Below the pieces are notes generated by a model. That model did no database searches. It saw nothing but the letters and a program-made list of their open reading frames with translations, and was not told the origin of the DNA. The position numbers and the translations under genes were made by a program. Below, piece after piece: positions 9,315 to 19,545 of a stretch of DNA of 64,000 nt. The stretch is taken from the NCBI RefSeq assembly GCF_000377665.1, contig NZ_KB898646.1:62001-126000 (forward strand). Direction: 5' to 3'. This DNA comes from Vreelandella zhanjiangensis DSM 21076. Lineage in GTDB: Bacteria > Pseudomonadota > Gammaproteobacteria > Pseudomonadales > Halomonadaceae. Position 1 is the first letter of the stretch, and each line of letters starts with the position of its first letter.

Positions 9315-9814
9315 GCGAGCGCCGTGAGCGTAAGCCCTCTGCCGCACAGCAGAGCCGTCACGCTGCCCGTGAATTGACCGTGCAAGGCTTGTACCAGTGG
9401 CAGATGACCGGTAAATCCATCACTGCTGTTGAAGCCGAGTTTCGTAGCCAGGTAGCTGATGATGACCTGGAAGATCATGAAAACTGGGTCAAGGTAATGG
9501 AAATCGCTGACAAGGCGCTTTTCCATGAGCTTTTGCACAACACCGCGCGTTTTAAAACCGAGCTTGACCGCGAAATATCTCCCTTGCTGGATCGCCGTCT
9601 GGAAGATCTGGACGCGGTAGAGCTTGCCATTTTGCGCCTGGGGGCCTACGAGCTTTCGCGCCGTATGGAAGTGCCGTACCGGGTGGTTATCAATGAAGGG
9701 GTTGAGTTGGCCAAGTCGTTTGGCGCAACCGACGGCCATAAATACGTGAACGGCATTCTCGACAAGCTGGCTAATCGCTTGAGAAGTGCCGAAGTCAGCG
9801 CTCGCCGTTTATAA
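9311..9814 (+). CDS. nusB: Transcription antitermination protein NusB
   Basis: 167 residues. All-helical NusB fold with the arginine-rich N-terminus ([17 protein letters not shown]) that binds boxA RNA, and the conserved [19 protein letters not shown] and [13 protein letters not shown] segments. Acts with NusE in rRNA antitermination. Translationally coupled to ribH through ATGA. Confidence 0.96.
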   Translation: MSERRERKPSAAQQSRHAARELTVQGLYQWQMTGKSITAVEAEFRSQVADDDLEDHENWVKVMEIADKALFHELLHNTARFKTELDREISPLLDRRLEDLDAVELAILRLGAYELSRRMEVPYRVVINEGVELAKSFGATDGHKYVNGILDKLANRLRSAEVSARRL

Positions 9815-9850
9815 CGGCGGGCTGCCTGATTAAACGGTTAAGGGGCCTTT

Positions 9851-10828
9851 GTGCTTGCCGAATTTGATTTGATTCGTCGTTATCTGATGCCGTCGCAAAA
9901 ACTGCATGTGAAAGATGGCGTCGCACTGGGCGGTGGCGACGATGCTGCCCTGTTAGTGCCTCAAGCGAATCATCAGCTCGCGGTTAGCGTTGATACGTCC
10001 GTGGTAGATGTTCACTTTCCCCATGATGCCCCTGCCTTTGCGGTGGGGCATCGTGCGCTTGCCGTGGCGTTAAGCGATTTAGCGGCCATGGGCGCAGACC
10101 CGCGCTGGTGTTTTATGGCGCTAACGCTGGATCAGCGGGCGTTTTCTGATGACGCCGCGATCCACGCGTGGGTAGAAGGTTTTGCCGATGGTTTTCATTC
10201 GTTGTGTCAGCAACACACAACCACGCTGGCCGGTGGCGACGTCACGTCGGGCGCTCTGAGCATCGGAGTAACCGTCATGGGCGAGGTGCCTGCAGGTCGT
10301 GCTTTAACGCGTGCCGGTGCAAGGCCTGGCGATATGATTGCGGTCACCGGTACTTTGGGCGGTGGCGCTGGCGGGTTAGCACTTTGGCAACGTGGCGAAC
10401 GTGATCTCAAACATCCCTTGCTGCGCCGTTATTTACTGCCTGAGCCGCGCTTGGTAGCGGGGGCAGCGCTTCGCGATATAGCGACCGCCGCAATGGACAT
10501 CTCGGATGGGCTGCTGGCCGATCTTGGTCATCTGCGCAAGGCATCCAAGGTGGGCGCTATTGTTGATGTCGAGTCGCTGCCATTGGCCGAGGCACTTGTC
10601 GAGTCGCTTGGCTTTGAGGGCGCGCGTAATGCAGCACTTTCAGGCGGTGACGATTATGAACTGCTGGTCACTCTGGCACCGGAAAACGTGGTTAACGCAC
10701 AGCGTGATCTTCGCGAACTGGGTTTAGCATTAACGGTGATTGGTCAATGCAGTGAAACGCTAGGTGTTGAAGGAATCGCACCGTATCGCAACGCTGGTTG
10801 GCAGCATTTTAACGAGGGAACGCCATGA
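9851..10828 (+). CDS. thiL: Thiamine-monophosphate kinase
   Basis: 325 residues, the usual length. Phosphorylates thiamine monophosphate to the pyrophosphate. Seen: GGGDDAALL metal/ATP site near residue 27, SLSDLAAMGADP, TLAGGDVT, and MDISDGLLADL. Start is GTG at 9851 with AAGGGG upstream. The stop overlaps the pgpA start (ATGA). Confidence 0.96.
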   Translation: MLAEFDLIRRYLMPSQKLHVKDGVALGGGDDAALLVPQANHQLAVSVDTSVVDVHFPHDAPAFAVGHRALAVALSDLAAMGADPRWCFMALTLDQRAFSDDAAIHAWVEGFADGFHSLCQQHTTTLAGGDVTSGALSIGVTVMGEVPAGRALTRAGARPGDMIAVTGTLGGGAGGLALWQRGERDLKHPLLRRYLLPEPRLVAGAALRDIATAAMDISDGLLADLGHLRKASKVGAIVDVESLPLAEALVESLGFEGARNAALSGGDDYELLVTLAPENVVNAQRDLRELGLALTVIGQCSETLGVEGIAPYRNAGWQHFNEGTP

Positions 10829-11298
10829 ACCGTGCACCATCAAGTGTGTGGCGTCGCCCAACGCATTTTTTCGCGTTTGGTCTAGGCAGTGGTACGGTGC
10901 CCTGGGCGCCGGGTACCTTTGGCACGCTCGCCGCCATTCCTTTCTATTGGATAATGGCTGATCTACCCCTTGGGTGGTATTTAGGCATTGTGCTTGTCGC
11001 TTTTATCGTCGGCGTTTGGCTGTGTGATAAAACATCGCATGATTTAGGCGTACACGATCATTCCGGCATTGTTTGGGATGAGTTCGTAGGTTACTGGATT
11101 ACCATGGCCGCTGTTCCTTTCTCCTGGGAAGCCGCGCTATGGGGTTTTATTGTGTTCCGTATTTTCGATGTTTTTAAACCCTGGCCGATCCGCTGGGCGG
11201 ACCGGCGCGTTGCCGGTGGTTTCGGCATCATGATTGATGATGTCATGGCCGGCATCTATGCCTGGAGCACCATGCATCTATGGTATTGGTTACATTGA
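10825..11298 (+). CDS. pgpA: Phosphatidylglycerophosphatase A
   Basis: 157 residues. Inner-membrane enzyme dephosphorylating phosphatidylglycerol phosphate in phospholipid synthesis. Motifs: FGLGSGTVPWAPGTFGTLAAIP at the start, the conserved acidic VWDEFVGYWITM and RIFDVFKPWPIRWADRRV. Three to four hydrophobic segments. Coupled to thiL. Confidence 0.95.
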   Translation: MNRAPSSVWRRPTHFFAFGLGSGTVPWAPGTFGTLAAIPFYWIMADLPLGWYLGIVLVAFIVGVWLCDKTSHDLGVHDHSGIVWDEFVGYWITMAAVPFSWEAALWGFIVFRIFDVFKPWPIRWADRRVAGGFGIMIDDVMAGIYAWSTMHLWYWLH

Positions 11299-11378
11299 GA
11301 GTATTGGTTGCACTAAAATGCAGCGGCAGGTGACACTGGCGAACATTACTTCCTAATGGTGCGGCTCAAGGAGATGGC

Positions 11379-12635
11379 ATGCGCAAGGAACGTTTAATCG
11401 TCCCTATCTTGGCAGCGATCGCCATTGTATGGATGGCGGGGCAGTTGCTGTCCAGCGTGTTATTTGAGCGCAGTCTTCGCCAGGCACTGGAAGATTTGGA
11501 AGCGCGAGGGGAGTGGCGGGTAGCCCGTACTGAGAGCAATCGTGGCTGGTTAAGTTCCCAGGGACGTTTGCTGCTCTCACCTTTATTGGGGCGCCCCTGG
11601 CGATTAGAGCTTACCTACCGCGCCCGCCACGGCATTTTAAGTACTGATGTCGAAGGCACGCTTTCGCCGCGTCTGGATACGGCCTTGCAGCGTGCGGTGG
11701 GCGAAGTCACCGCCGCGTCCGCCCCACGTTGGAAAGGGCGCTATCACACGCTAAGTGGCCGCAGTGAACTGCAGCTTGCCTTGGCACCGTTTATTATCCA
11801 GCAAAGTGGGCGTGAACTTGAAGTTCGCGGTGCGCGTCTGCGCCTTGACGGCGTGTTTGGTGACTGGCGTTTACGCGTTCGCTTCGACCAGCTGTCATTA
11901 GTCGATGGTGTAGCGCAGTTGACCTTGGGCCCAACGCTACTTGAGAGCCGTTACACCTATATTGACGATGCCTATCATTTTACCCAGCGCGACCATCTAC
12001 AGGTGGATTCGGTAGCGCTACGTTATCCTGCCTATGCCATACAGCTGGCACCGCTAAGCCTGCAAAGTTATATGGTGCTGGATGAAAGCGAGCTGCGCCT
12101 GAAAGGTGAGCTGGTGATGGGCGATATGATGGTGCCCTCGGAGGCACCGGATACGCCGCTGCTTAACGGGCGTATTGAAATGGAGCTTTCGCGCCTAAAC
12201 GCCGATGCTATACGCCAGACAATCCGGCGCTTGCGTCAAGAAGCTGCATGGGGCGATACCAGCCTGCCTATGGCCGAAGGGCTGGTTTCCCGCCTTGAGC
12301 CTGATCTCCTGCAGATACTGAGCGACTCTCCACGCCTGGATGTATCTACGGTGGCGTTGGATAGCCCTTTATTGGGTATTCGTGTCGATGCCGATGGTGC
12401 GCTGTTTTTCGATGCACGAAAGCTGGATCAATTAAGCGTTACCTCGCTTGATAAACCTGATGAGCGAGAGCGCTGGTTTGAACGTCTGGACGGTGATTTT
12501 ATCTGGCATGAGGCACCTACTGTGGCCGCATTATGGTTAGGTTTGCCGTTAGGTACCCGGGATTTACAGTTTGACGTTATACGTGGTAGCTGGCGCGTTA
12601 ATGGTCGGCCCATGCCTGAGCTATGGCCGCAATAG
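11379..12635 (+). CDS. YdgA/DUF945-like periplasmic protein
   Basis: 418 residues with one uncleaved or signal-anchor hydrophobic segment at about 7-26; the rest is expected in the periplasm. The pattern of SNRGWLSSQGRLLLS followed by beta-strand-rich sequence matches the DUF945 (YdgA) family, members of which have a suggested envelope role but no established reaction. The gene stands alone, 80 bp after pgpA and ahead of lon. GGAG precedes the start. Confidence 0.65.
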   Translation: MRKERLIVPILAAIAIVWMAGQLLSSVLFERSLRQALEDLEARGEWRVARTESNRGWLSSQGRLLLSPLLGRPWRLELTYRARHGILSTDVEGTLSPRLDTALQRAVGEVTAASAPRWKGRYHTLSGRSELQLALAPFIIQQSGRELEVRGARLRLDGVFGDWRLRVRFDQLSLVDGVAQLTLGPTLLESRYTYIDDAYHFTQRDHLQVDSVALRYPAYAIQLAPLSLQSYMVLDESELRLKGELVMGDMMVPSEAPDTPLLNGRIEMELSRLNADAIRQTIRRLRQEAAWGDTSLPMAEGLVSRLEPDLLQILSDSPRLDVSTVALDSPLLGIRVDADGALFFDARKLDQLSVTSLDKPDERERWFERLDGDFIWHEAPTVAALWLGLPLGTRDLQFDVIRGSWRVNGRPMPELWPQ

Positions 12636-12646
12636 ACGCTTACAAG

Positions 12647-12675
12647 GGTTGAAGTTTTCAGTCTGTGCCCGCATT
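12647..12675 (+). promoter_or_regulatory. Possible sigma-32 heat-shock promoter of lon
   Basis: GGTTGAAG, 13 nt, then CCCGCATT, resembling CTTGAAA-N13-CCCCATNT. It lies 54 bp before the start of lon, a gene commonly under sigma-32. Confidence 0.35.
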
Positions 12676-12728
12676 CCATAAGCAATGCTAGACGGTATAG
12701 CCGTCAGTCACTGTTTATTGGAGGGTGC

Positions 12729-15191
12729 ATGAGCGACCAGGATAATAACCGCGATCACGATAATCTCGATTGGCTGGCGGACGACGAATCGTCATCGCAC
12801 CAATCTGATGATGCCAGCGAAAATGAGCATCGTTCAGACGGCGAGAAGATAAACTCGCTGGTTCCCGCCAGTGAAATGCTCCCCGAGCGCATCTACTTAC
12901 TCCCTATTCACAACCGGCCTTTTTTCCCGGCTCAGGTACAGCCACTGGTAATCAACCGTGAGCGCTGGGAAGAAACCATGCGCCGCGTCGGCAATACGCC
13001 GCATAAGACCCTGGGCGTTGCATTTGTAGGCGAGGGCGGTGTTGAGTCGTTAGACCACGACGATTTTCCAGAAATTGGTACCGCCGTCAGAGTGCATAAG
13101 CTCAAAGGCGAAGACCAGCAAATTCAGTTTATTGCCCAAGGTGTGCAGCGCTTTCAAATCAAGCGCTGGCTTTCCAAAGAGCCGCCTTATCTGGTTGAGG
13201 TTACCTACCCCAAAGAACCCGTTGATGCTGAAAATGAAGAAACCCGTGCTTATGCCATGGCAATTATTAATGGCATCAAAGAATTACTGCCGATCAACCC
13301 GCTGTATGGCGAAGAGCTAAAGCACTACCTGAACCGTTTTAGTCCCCATCAGCCAGGTCCGCTCACCGATTTTGCCGCAGCGATTACCTCGGCTAAAGGG
13401 CCAGAGCTTCAGGACGTGCTGGCAACGCTGCCGGTAGCCGAGCGTATGCATAAGGTGCTGCCTCTTCTGCGTAAGGAGATTGAGGTTGCCCAGCTGCAAA
13501 GTGAAATCAGCGAGCAGGTCAATGCGCAGATGCAGGATCGCCAACGCGAGTTCTTCCTGCGTGAGCAGCTGAAAGTCATTCAGCGTGAGCTGGGTATTTC
13601 CAAGGATGACCGTGAAAACGATGTCGATACCTTTAGAAACCGCCTGGATTCGTTAGTCGTCCCCGAGCGTGTCCAAAGCCGTATCGATGATGAACTCAAT
13701 AAGTTGAGTGTGCTTGAGACCGGTTCTCCCGAGTACGGTACCACGCGTAACTACCTTGACTGGTTGACCTCTTTGCCCTGGGGAGTGACAAGTCAGGATA
13801 AGCTTGATTTAGGCCATGCCCGCGAGGTGTTAAACCGTGACCACGACGGCCTGCAGGATGTTAAGGAACGTATTGTAGAGTTCTTGGCGGAAGGCACGTT
13901 TAAGGGTGATGTGGGCGGCTCGATTGTTCTGCTGATCGGCCCTCCAGGCGTGGGTAAAACCTCCATTGGCCGTTCCATTGCAGAAGCCTTGGGGCGTGAG
14001 TTTTATCGCTTTTCGGTCGGCGGAATGCGCGATGAAGCGGAAATCAAGGGCCATCGGCGCACTTACGTAGGGGCGATGCCCGGCAAGCTTGTCCAGGCGT
14101 TTAAAGAAGTCGAAGTCGAAAACCCCGTTATCATGCTGGACGAAATCGACAAGCTGGGTCAGTCATTCCAGGGCGACCCTGCATCAGCGCTGCTTGAGGT
14201 GCTGGATCCAGAGCAAAATGTCGACTTCCTGGACCACTACCTTGATGTCCGGATGGACCTTTCCAAGGTGCTGTTCATCTGCACGGCCAATACGTTGGAT
14301 TCGATTCCTGGTCCGTTACTTGACCGTATGGAGCAGATTCGCCTCTCCGGTTATATCGCCGAGGAAAAGCTCGCGATTGCCAAGAACCACCTGTGGCCGA
14401 AGCTGCTCAAACGCAACAAACTGCCTAAAAAGCGCATCAACTTGACCGAGGCGGCGTTAAAGCAGGTCATCGAAGGGTACGCTCGTGAAGCAGGCGTTCG
14501 GCAGCTTGAAAAACAGCTTCACCGTATTGTGCGTAAAGCGGCCGTTAAGCTGCTGGAAGAGGAGCTTGAAACCGTCAAGGTGTCGGTCAATAACCTGGAA
14601 GAATTCCTGGGCGCGCCTATGTTCCGTAAGGAGAAAGTGCTCAAGGGCGAAGGCGTGGTAACAGGGCTTGCCTGGACGTCGATGGGCGGCGCAACGCTGC
14701 CTATTGAAGCTGGCAAGATCCATTCGCTGGATCGTGGATTCAAGCTAACGGGCAAGCTTGGCGATGTCATGAAAGAGTCCGCCAATATTGCCTACAGCTA
14801 CACGCTGGGCCACCTGCAGGAGTATGGAGCAGATGCTGATTTCTTCGATTCAGCCTTTGTTCACCTTCATGTGCCAGAAGGCGCAACACCTAAGGATGGG
14901 CCGTCCGCCGGGGTAACCATGACCACCGCGCTGCTTTCACTTGCCAAGCATCAGGCGATCAACCGGCCGCTTGCGATGACGGGCGAGCTGACGCTAACCG
15001 GTCAGGTACTCCCGGTCGGGGGGATTCGTGAGAAAGTCATTGCCGCCCGGCGCAGCGATATCTTTGAGTTGATTCTGCCTGAGGCCAACCGTCGGGATTA
15101 TGAAGAGCTGCCGGGGTATCTTAAAGAGGGTGTGACCGTGCACTTTGCGAATCGCTATAAGGATGTCGCCAATGTGGTTTTTAAAAATTAG
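12729..15191 (+). CDS. lon: ATP-dependent Lon-family protease with acidic N-terminal extension
   Basis: 820 residues, cytoplasmic AAA+ serine protease. Order: acidic hydrophilic extension (about 1-48), LON substrate-binding domain (about 52-250), AAA+ module with Walker A GPPGVGKTS at about 404 and Walker B VIMLDEIDK, then the proteolytic domain with Ser726 (PKDGPSAG) and Lys769 (GGIREKVIAA), 43 residues apart as in E. coli Lon. The LPIHNRPFFPAQ start of the LON domain resembles the second Lon type of pseudomonads (PA0779/AsrA) more than the canonical one, so the cell may carry another lon. Confidence 0.92.
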   Translation: MSDQDNNRDHDNLDWLADDESSSHQSDDASENEHRSDGEKINSLVPASEMLPERIYLLPIHNRPFFPAQVQPLVINRERWEETMRRVGNTPHKTLGVAFVGEGGVESLDHDDFPEIGTAVRVHKLKGEDQQIQFIAQGVQRFQIKRWLSKEPPYLVEVTYPKEPVDAENEETRAYAMAIINGIKELLPINPLYGEELKHYLNRFSPHQPGPLTDFAAAITSAKGPELQDVLATLPVAERMHKVLPLLRKEIEVAQLQSEISEQVNAQMQDRQREFFLREQLKVIQRELGISKDDRENDVDTFRNRLDSLVVPERVQSRIDDELNKLSVLETGSPEYGTTRNYLDWLTSLPWGVTSQDKLDLGHAREVLNRDHDGLQDVKERIVEFLAEGTFKGDVGGSIVLLIGPPGVGKTSIGRSIAEALGREFYRFSVGGMRDEAEIKGHRRTYVGAMPGKLVQAFKEVEVENPVIMLDEIDKLGQSFQGDPASALLEVLDPEQNVDFLDHYLDVRMDLSKVLFICTANTLDSIPGPLLDRMEQIRLSGYIAEEKLAIAKNHLWPKLLKRNKLPKKRINLTEAALKQVIEGYAREAGVRQLEKQLHRIVRKAAVKLLEEELETVKVSVNNLEEFLGAPMFRKEKVLKGEGVVTGLAWTSMGGATLPIEAGKIHSLDRGFKLTGKLGDVMKESANIAYSYTLGHLQEYGADADFFDSAFVHLHVPEGATPKDGPSAGVTMTTALLSLAKHQAINRPLAMTGELTLTGQVLPVGGIREKVIAARRSDIFELILPEANRRDYEELPGYLKEGVTVHFANRYKDVANVVFKN

Positions 15192-15272
15192 GGGGTAGCG
15201 CGTTAGCGAGCACATCAATAGTTCATTAGCTAGCGTGCTAGCATAAGGCCAGTTTTATCAGCTGATTATAAG

Positions 15273-15299
15273 CGCCGTACAAAAGTACGGCGTTTTTTT
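15273..15299 (+). terminator. Rho-independent terminator of lon
   Basis: Perfect 8 bp stem CGCCGTAC / GTACGGCG, AAAA loop, followed by seven Ts. Confidence 0.92.
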
Positions 15300-15380
15300 A
15301 TGTCTATTCCTTCATTCACTTTCATGGTAGATAGTGACAATAACGCTAATAAAAAAGAATTAAATTTCTTGGGGGCTCTG

Positions 15381-17546
15381 ATGCGTAATAACCAACCTGT
15401 TACTCAGCGTGAATACGTCTTGAGCGAAGAGTCTGTATTGATTTCACGCTCTGATTTGAAAGGGCGGGTAACGTTTGCTAACTCCACGTTTGTTGAAGTC
15501 AGTGGTTATACACGCGACGAACTTATCGGAGCGCCGCACAATCTACTTCGCCACCCAGACATGCCTGAAGCCGCCTATGCAGACTTCTGGAAGACCATTA
15601 AGTCAGGCGCAACCTGGCAGGGGATCGTTAAGAATCGGCGTAAAAACGGCGATTACTACTGGGTCAGTGCAACGGTAGCCCCCCTTAAAGACGGTGACCG
15701 GGTGGTGGGTTATACCTCGGTGCGTCGCAAGGTTTCGCCCGAAGCCGTGGCCCAAGCGGCACCTGTTTATGCGGAACTGCGCGAAAAAGGCAGTGCCCGA
15801 CGCTACAAGCTGGTTCAGGGCGCCCTGCGCCGCAAGGGGCTGGCGGGCCTCTTGGCGCGGTTTAATATCACCAGCTTGAAAGCCAAGCTGATTACCATGG
15901 TCGTTACGGCCCTGACGCTACTCTGCTTGGCTGGCGGCTTGGGTATCTATGGGCTGATGGAGTCGGGTAAGCGTCTGGACACGCTTAACCATTCGGGCCT
16001 TGAATCCATTGCCAGCCTGCAGCGTATTGAGCGCCACCTGGGGCAGAGCCTTGAAGCGCTAGAGCCAGCGGTGCGCAACCCTCGCCGTGCAAATATTGAG
16101 GAGCTGAATGTTGAAGTAGACCAGCATACGGCTACGCTGCGGGAGTTATGGCAGACATTCAAGGCGGATGGAGAGACCAACAATGACTTGGTCATGACAT
16201 TCGACACTACCTTGAATGAATGGATATCAGGTGTGAATACTGCGCTTGAGGCCATTCAGACCGGGAATGGGTTTGCCGCCTTTGAGGCCCTGAATGACAC
16301 CATACAACCGCATACCGAAGCGCTTCGTGGAATGAATAGCGAACTGGTCGCGGATGAGCGTGCGCAAGCTCAAGTGCTGGTGGCCGATGCGCAGCGCACT
16401 CGTCATCAGATGCTGATTGCCCAGCTAGTGCTGATCGGGATAGGCCTTCTGGTACTGGTCGGGCTGAGTGTGTTCATTCTGCGCAACGTATTGAACGGTC
16501 TGGCTGGCGCTCGCCATCTGACCTTTCAGATTGCGGCTGGCAATCTGGCGGCCAGCGAGCGTCAAACGAGCAATGATGAGCTTGGGGATCTGCTTTATTC
16601 GCTGGATACCATGCGCTTTAGTCTGGCGAGCATCGTCAACGACCTAGAAGGCCGGGTATCTGTTGTAACGCCTGCGATCAGGCAGATCGCCGCAGAAAAT
16701 GAAGAGCTCTCTTCGCGTACCGAGCAACAGGCATCATCGCTTCAACAAACCGCGGCCAGCATGGAAGAAATCACCTCCACCGTGCAGCAGAATACCGAAA
16801 ACGCTCGTCAGGCGACGGACCTCGCCATGCAAAATGCGGCCAGCACCCGAGACACCGGCAAGCAGATGGAGGCGTTGGTCGAGCGTATGCAACGCATCGC
16901 GCAAAGTGCAGACAAGATGAATGAAATGATCAGCGTGATTGATGGGATCGCTTTTCAGACCAATATCTTGGCGCTTAACGCTTCTGTCGAGGCGGCTCGG
17001 GCAGGGGAGCACGGGCGTGGTTTCGCCGTGGTTGCCAGTGAAGTACGCAATCTGGCTGGGCGAAGTGCCGACGCCGCCCAGGAAATTCGCAAGATGATCG
17101 ACAGTACCACGCAAGAAGTCAACGGCGGCCGCAGCGCGGTTGAGCAAGCCGAGCGTGCTATTGAAAATGTCATGCGACAGGTGAGTCAAGTCAGCGAGTT
17201 GATGGAATCCATTAGCACGGCGTCCAACGAACAGAGCAGCGGTATCGGGCAGATTAATTCAGCCGTGGCTGAAATGGATCATGTGACGCAGCAGAATGCC
17301 TCTAAGGTACAGTCCATTGCGGCGTCCGCTGATAACCTGGCGCTGGAAGCGTTTGAGCTTGCTAACGTGGTGGATGCGTTTCGCTTAAAAGGCGTACAGG
17401 AAGAGAGCATCGTCACCGCCCGTGAAAAGCTTCAGCACACGCATCAGGCTGAGCAAAAAACGACCCAGCATTTAGCACCGGCTAAAAGTGAGTCTCGGAA
17501 GAAACTGGTTGCCCAGCCTCAACATGATGAGTGGGAGGCATTTTAA
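15381..17546 (+). CDS. aer: Aer-type PAS-domain methyl-accepting chemotaxis protein
   Basis: 721 residues. N-terminal PAS domain (about 1-120) with the Aer-like opening [14 protein letters not shown] and the [10 protein letters not shown] motif, then a basic linker, a membrane segment at about 172-195, a helical sensor-like region, a second membrane segment at about 360-385, HAMP, and the signalling domain with [20 protein letters not shown]. Aer homologues sense redox state through FAD. Unlike E. coli Aer it has a periplasmic-type helical insert between two membrane segments. Start at 15381 has GGGGG upstream; an earlier ATG at 15300 lies in the lon terminator T-run and was rejected. Confidence 0.88.
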   Translation: MRNNQPVTQREYVLSEESVLISRSDLKGRVTFANSTFVEVSGYTRDELIGAPHNLLRHPDMPEAAYADFWKTIKSGATWQGIVKNRRKNGDYYWVSATVAPLKDGDRVVGYTSVRRKVSPEAVAQAAPVYAELREKGSARRYKLVQGALRRKGLAGLLARFNITSLKAKLITMVVTALTLLCLAGGLGIYGLMESGKRLDTLNHSGLESIASLQRIERHLGQSLEALEPAVRNPRRANIEELNVEVDQHTATLRELWQTFKADGETNNDLVMTFDTTLNEWISGVNTALEAIQTGNGFAAFEALNDTIQPHTEALRGMNSELVADERAQAQVLVADAQRTRHQMLIAQLVLIGIGLLVLVGLSVFILRNVLNGLAGARHLTFQIAAGNLAASERQTSNDELGDLLYSLDTMRFSLASIVNDLEGRVSVVTPAIRQIAAENEELSSRTEQQASSLQQTAASMEEITSTVQQNTENARQATDLAMQNAASTRDTGKQMEALVERMQRIAQSADKMNEMISVIDGIAFQTNILALNASVEAARAGEHGRGFAVVASEVRNLAGRSADAAQEIRKMIDSTTQEVNGGRSAVEQAERAIENVMRQVSQVSELMESISTASNEQSSGIGQINSAVAEMDHVTQQNASKVQSIAASADNLALEAFELANVVDAFRLKGVQEESIVTAREKLQHTHQAEQKTTQHLAPAKSESRKKLVAQPQHDEWEAF

Positions 17547-17682
17547 CGGGACCTTACATATAGACATTGTGCTTTCTCTACATCTGGTCTGATGAGAGCG
17601 CTCATGCCACAATCTAGGGCGCTGGATTCAACTGCCCACCGCCGAGTTGGCAGCGGGCCATAAAAAAGATGTAGAGGACACC

Positions 17683-19527
17683 ATGCCTGAGTATCGCTCC
17701 CGTACGACTACCGCTGGCCGCAATATGGCTGGCGCTCGCGCTTTATGGCGCGCCACTGGTATGAAGGATGAGGACTTTCATAAGCCGATTATTGCGGTCG
17801 CCAACTCCTTTACCCAATTTGTGCCTGGTCACGTTCACCTGAAAGATATGGGCCAGCTGGTCGCGCGTGAAATTGAAAAAGCCGGTGGCGTAGCCAAGGA
17901 ATTCAATACTATCGCTGTCGACGACGGTATCGCGATGGGCCACGATGGCATGCTGTATTCGCTGCCTAGCCGCGACATTATCGCTGACAGCGTCGAGTAT
18001 ATGTGTAACGCGCACTGTGCGGATGCGCTGGTCTGTATCTCCAACTGCGACAAAATCACCCCCGGAATGTTGATGGCCGCTATGCGCCTGAATATTCCGG
18101 TGGTCTTTGTGTCCGGTGGGCCAATGGAAGCAGGTAAAACCAAGCTTTTAGATCACGGCCTGGATTTGGTAGATGCCATGGTCATGGCCGCCGATGACAG
18201 CGTGGATGATGAAACGCTAGCGGAAGTCGAGCGTAGCGCTTGCCCCACCTGCGGCAGCTGCTCAGGCATGTTTACCGCCAACTCGATGAACTGCCTGACC
18301 GAAGCGCTTGGTCTGGCGCTCCCGGGTAACGGCACCGTACTGGCAACGCACTCTGACCGCCGTCGGCTGTTTGAAAATGCCGGCCACAAGATTGTCGAGC
18401 TGGCCAAGCGCTACTACGAAGGTGATGAGGCGCATCTGTTGCCCCGCGCTATCGGCTCCAAGGCTGCTTTTCGTAACGCCATGACCTTGGATATCGCCAT
18501 GGGCGGTTCCACCAATACCATTTTGCACCTGCTGGCGGCCGCGCAAGAAGCGGAAGTCGACTTCACCATGTCGGATATCGACCAGCTTTCCCGCGAAGTG
18601 CCTCAGCTGTGTAAAGTGGCACCCAATACTCAGAAGTATCACATTGAAGACGTGCACCGGGCAGGCGGTATCATGGCGATTCTGGGCGAGCTTGATCGCG
18701 CGGGTGTGCTGGATACCTCGGTACCCACGGTTTACGGCGACAGTCTCAAGGCAGCGCTGGACGAGTGGGACATCATGCGCTCGCCCAGCCCGGAAGTGGT
18801 TGAGTTCTTCAAAGCGGGCCCTGGTGGTGTACCCACCCAGACCGCGTTCTCGCAAAGCACACGCTGGCCAAGCTTGGACGGCGATCGGGCGACCGGCTGT
18901 ATCCGTAATCTGGAGCATGCGTTCTCGACCCAGGGCGGTCTGGCGGTGCTTTATGGCAATATCGCGCTGGACGGCTGTGTGGTTAAAACCGCCGGCGTCG
19001 ATGACTCAATTCTGCTGTTTGAAGGCACCGCCCACGTAGTGGAGTCCCAAGATCAAGCGGTTGCCAACGTGCTGGATGGCAAGGTAAAAGAAGGCGATGT
19101 CGTGGTGATTCGCTACGAAGGCCCTAAAGGTGGGCCCGGCATGCAGGAAATGCTTTATCCGACGTCTTACCTGAAGTCCAAGGGGCTGGGTAAAGCCTGC
19201 GCACTGCTGACCGATGGTCGCTTCTCTGGCGGTACATCCGGTTTATCAATCGGTCACGTATCCCCGGAAGCCGCGGCGGGTGGTGCGATAGGCTTGGTAG
19301 AGCAGGGCGATACTATTGTTATCGACATCCCCAACCGCACGATTAACGTCAAGCTTTCCGACGCTGAGCTTGCCGCCCGCCGCGAAGCGATGGACGCCAA
19401 AGGCAAAGACGCCTGGAAACCAGTCGAGCAGCGTCCGCGTAAGGTAACGCCTGCGCTCAAGGCTTATGCACTATTGGCTACCTCCGCGGATAAAGGGGCG
19501 GTGCGCGACCTTTCAAAACTCGATTAA
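17683..19527 (+). CDS. ilvD: Dihydroxy-acid dehydratase
   Basis: 614 residues. Converts dihydroxy-isovalerate and dihydroxy-methylvalerate to the keto acids of valine and isoleucine synthesis. Iron-sulfur and metal ligands are visible in [11 protein letters not shown], the acidic [11 protein letters not shown] segment and [17 protein letters not shown]. Start at 17683 follows AGAGGA; in-frame codons upstream are not conserved. Confidence 0.96.
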   Translation: MPEYRSRTTTAGRNMAGARALWRATGMKDEDFHKPIIAVANSFTQFVPGHVHLKDMGQLVAREIEKAGGVAKEFNTIAVDDGIAMGHDGMLYSLPSRDIIADSVEYMCNAHCADALVCISNCDKITPGMLMAAMRLNIPVVFVSGGPMEAGKTKLLDHGLDLVDAMVMAADDSVDDETLAEVERSACPTCGSCSGMFTANSMNCLTEALGLALPGNGTVLATHSDRRRLFENAGHKIVELAKRYYEGDEAHLLPRAIGSKAAFRNAMTLDIAMGGSTNTILHLLAAAQEAEVDFTMSDIDQLSREVPQLCKVAPNTQKYHIEDVHRAGGIMAILGELDRAGVLDTSVPTVYGDSLKAALDEWDIMRSPSPEVVEFFKAGPGGVPTQTAFSQSTRWPSLDGDRATGCIRNLEHAFSTQGGLAVLYGNIALDGCVVKTAGVDDSILLFEGTAHVVESQDQAVANVLDGKVKEGDVVVIRYEGPKGGPGMQEMLYPTSYLKSKGLGKACALLTDGRFSGGTSGLSIGHVSPEAAAGGAIGLVEQGDTIVIDIPNRTINVKLSDAELAARREAMDAKGKDAWKPVEQRPRKVTPALKAYALLATSADKGAVRDLSKLD

Positions 19528-19545
19528 ACTTTCGCAAGGAGCATT

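Noticed and set aside
15300..15380. Upstream start giving the PAS chemoreceptor 27 extra residues
   Set aside because: The ATG overlaps the T-run of the lon terminator and lacks a ribosome site; ATG 15381 matches Aer-family starts and has GGGGG upstream.
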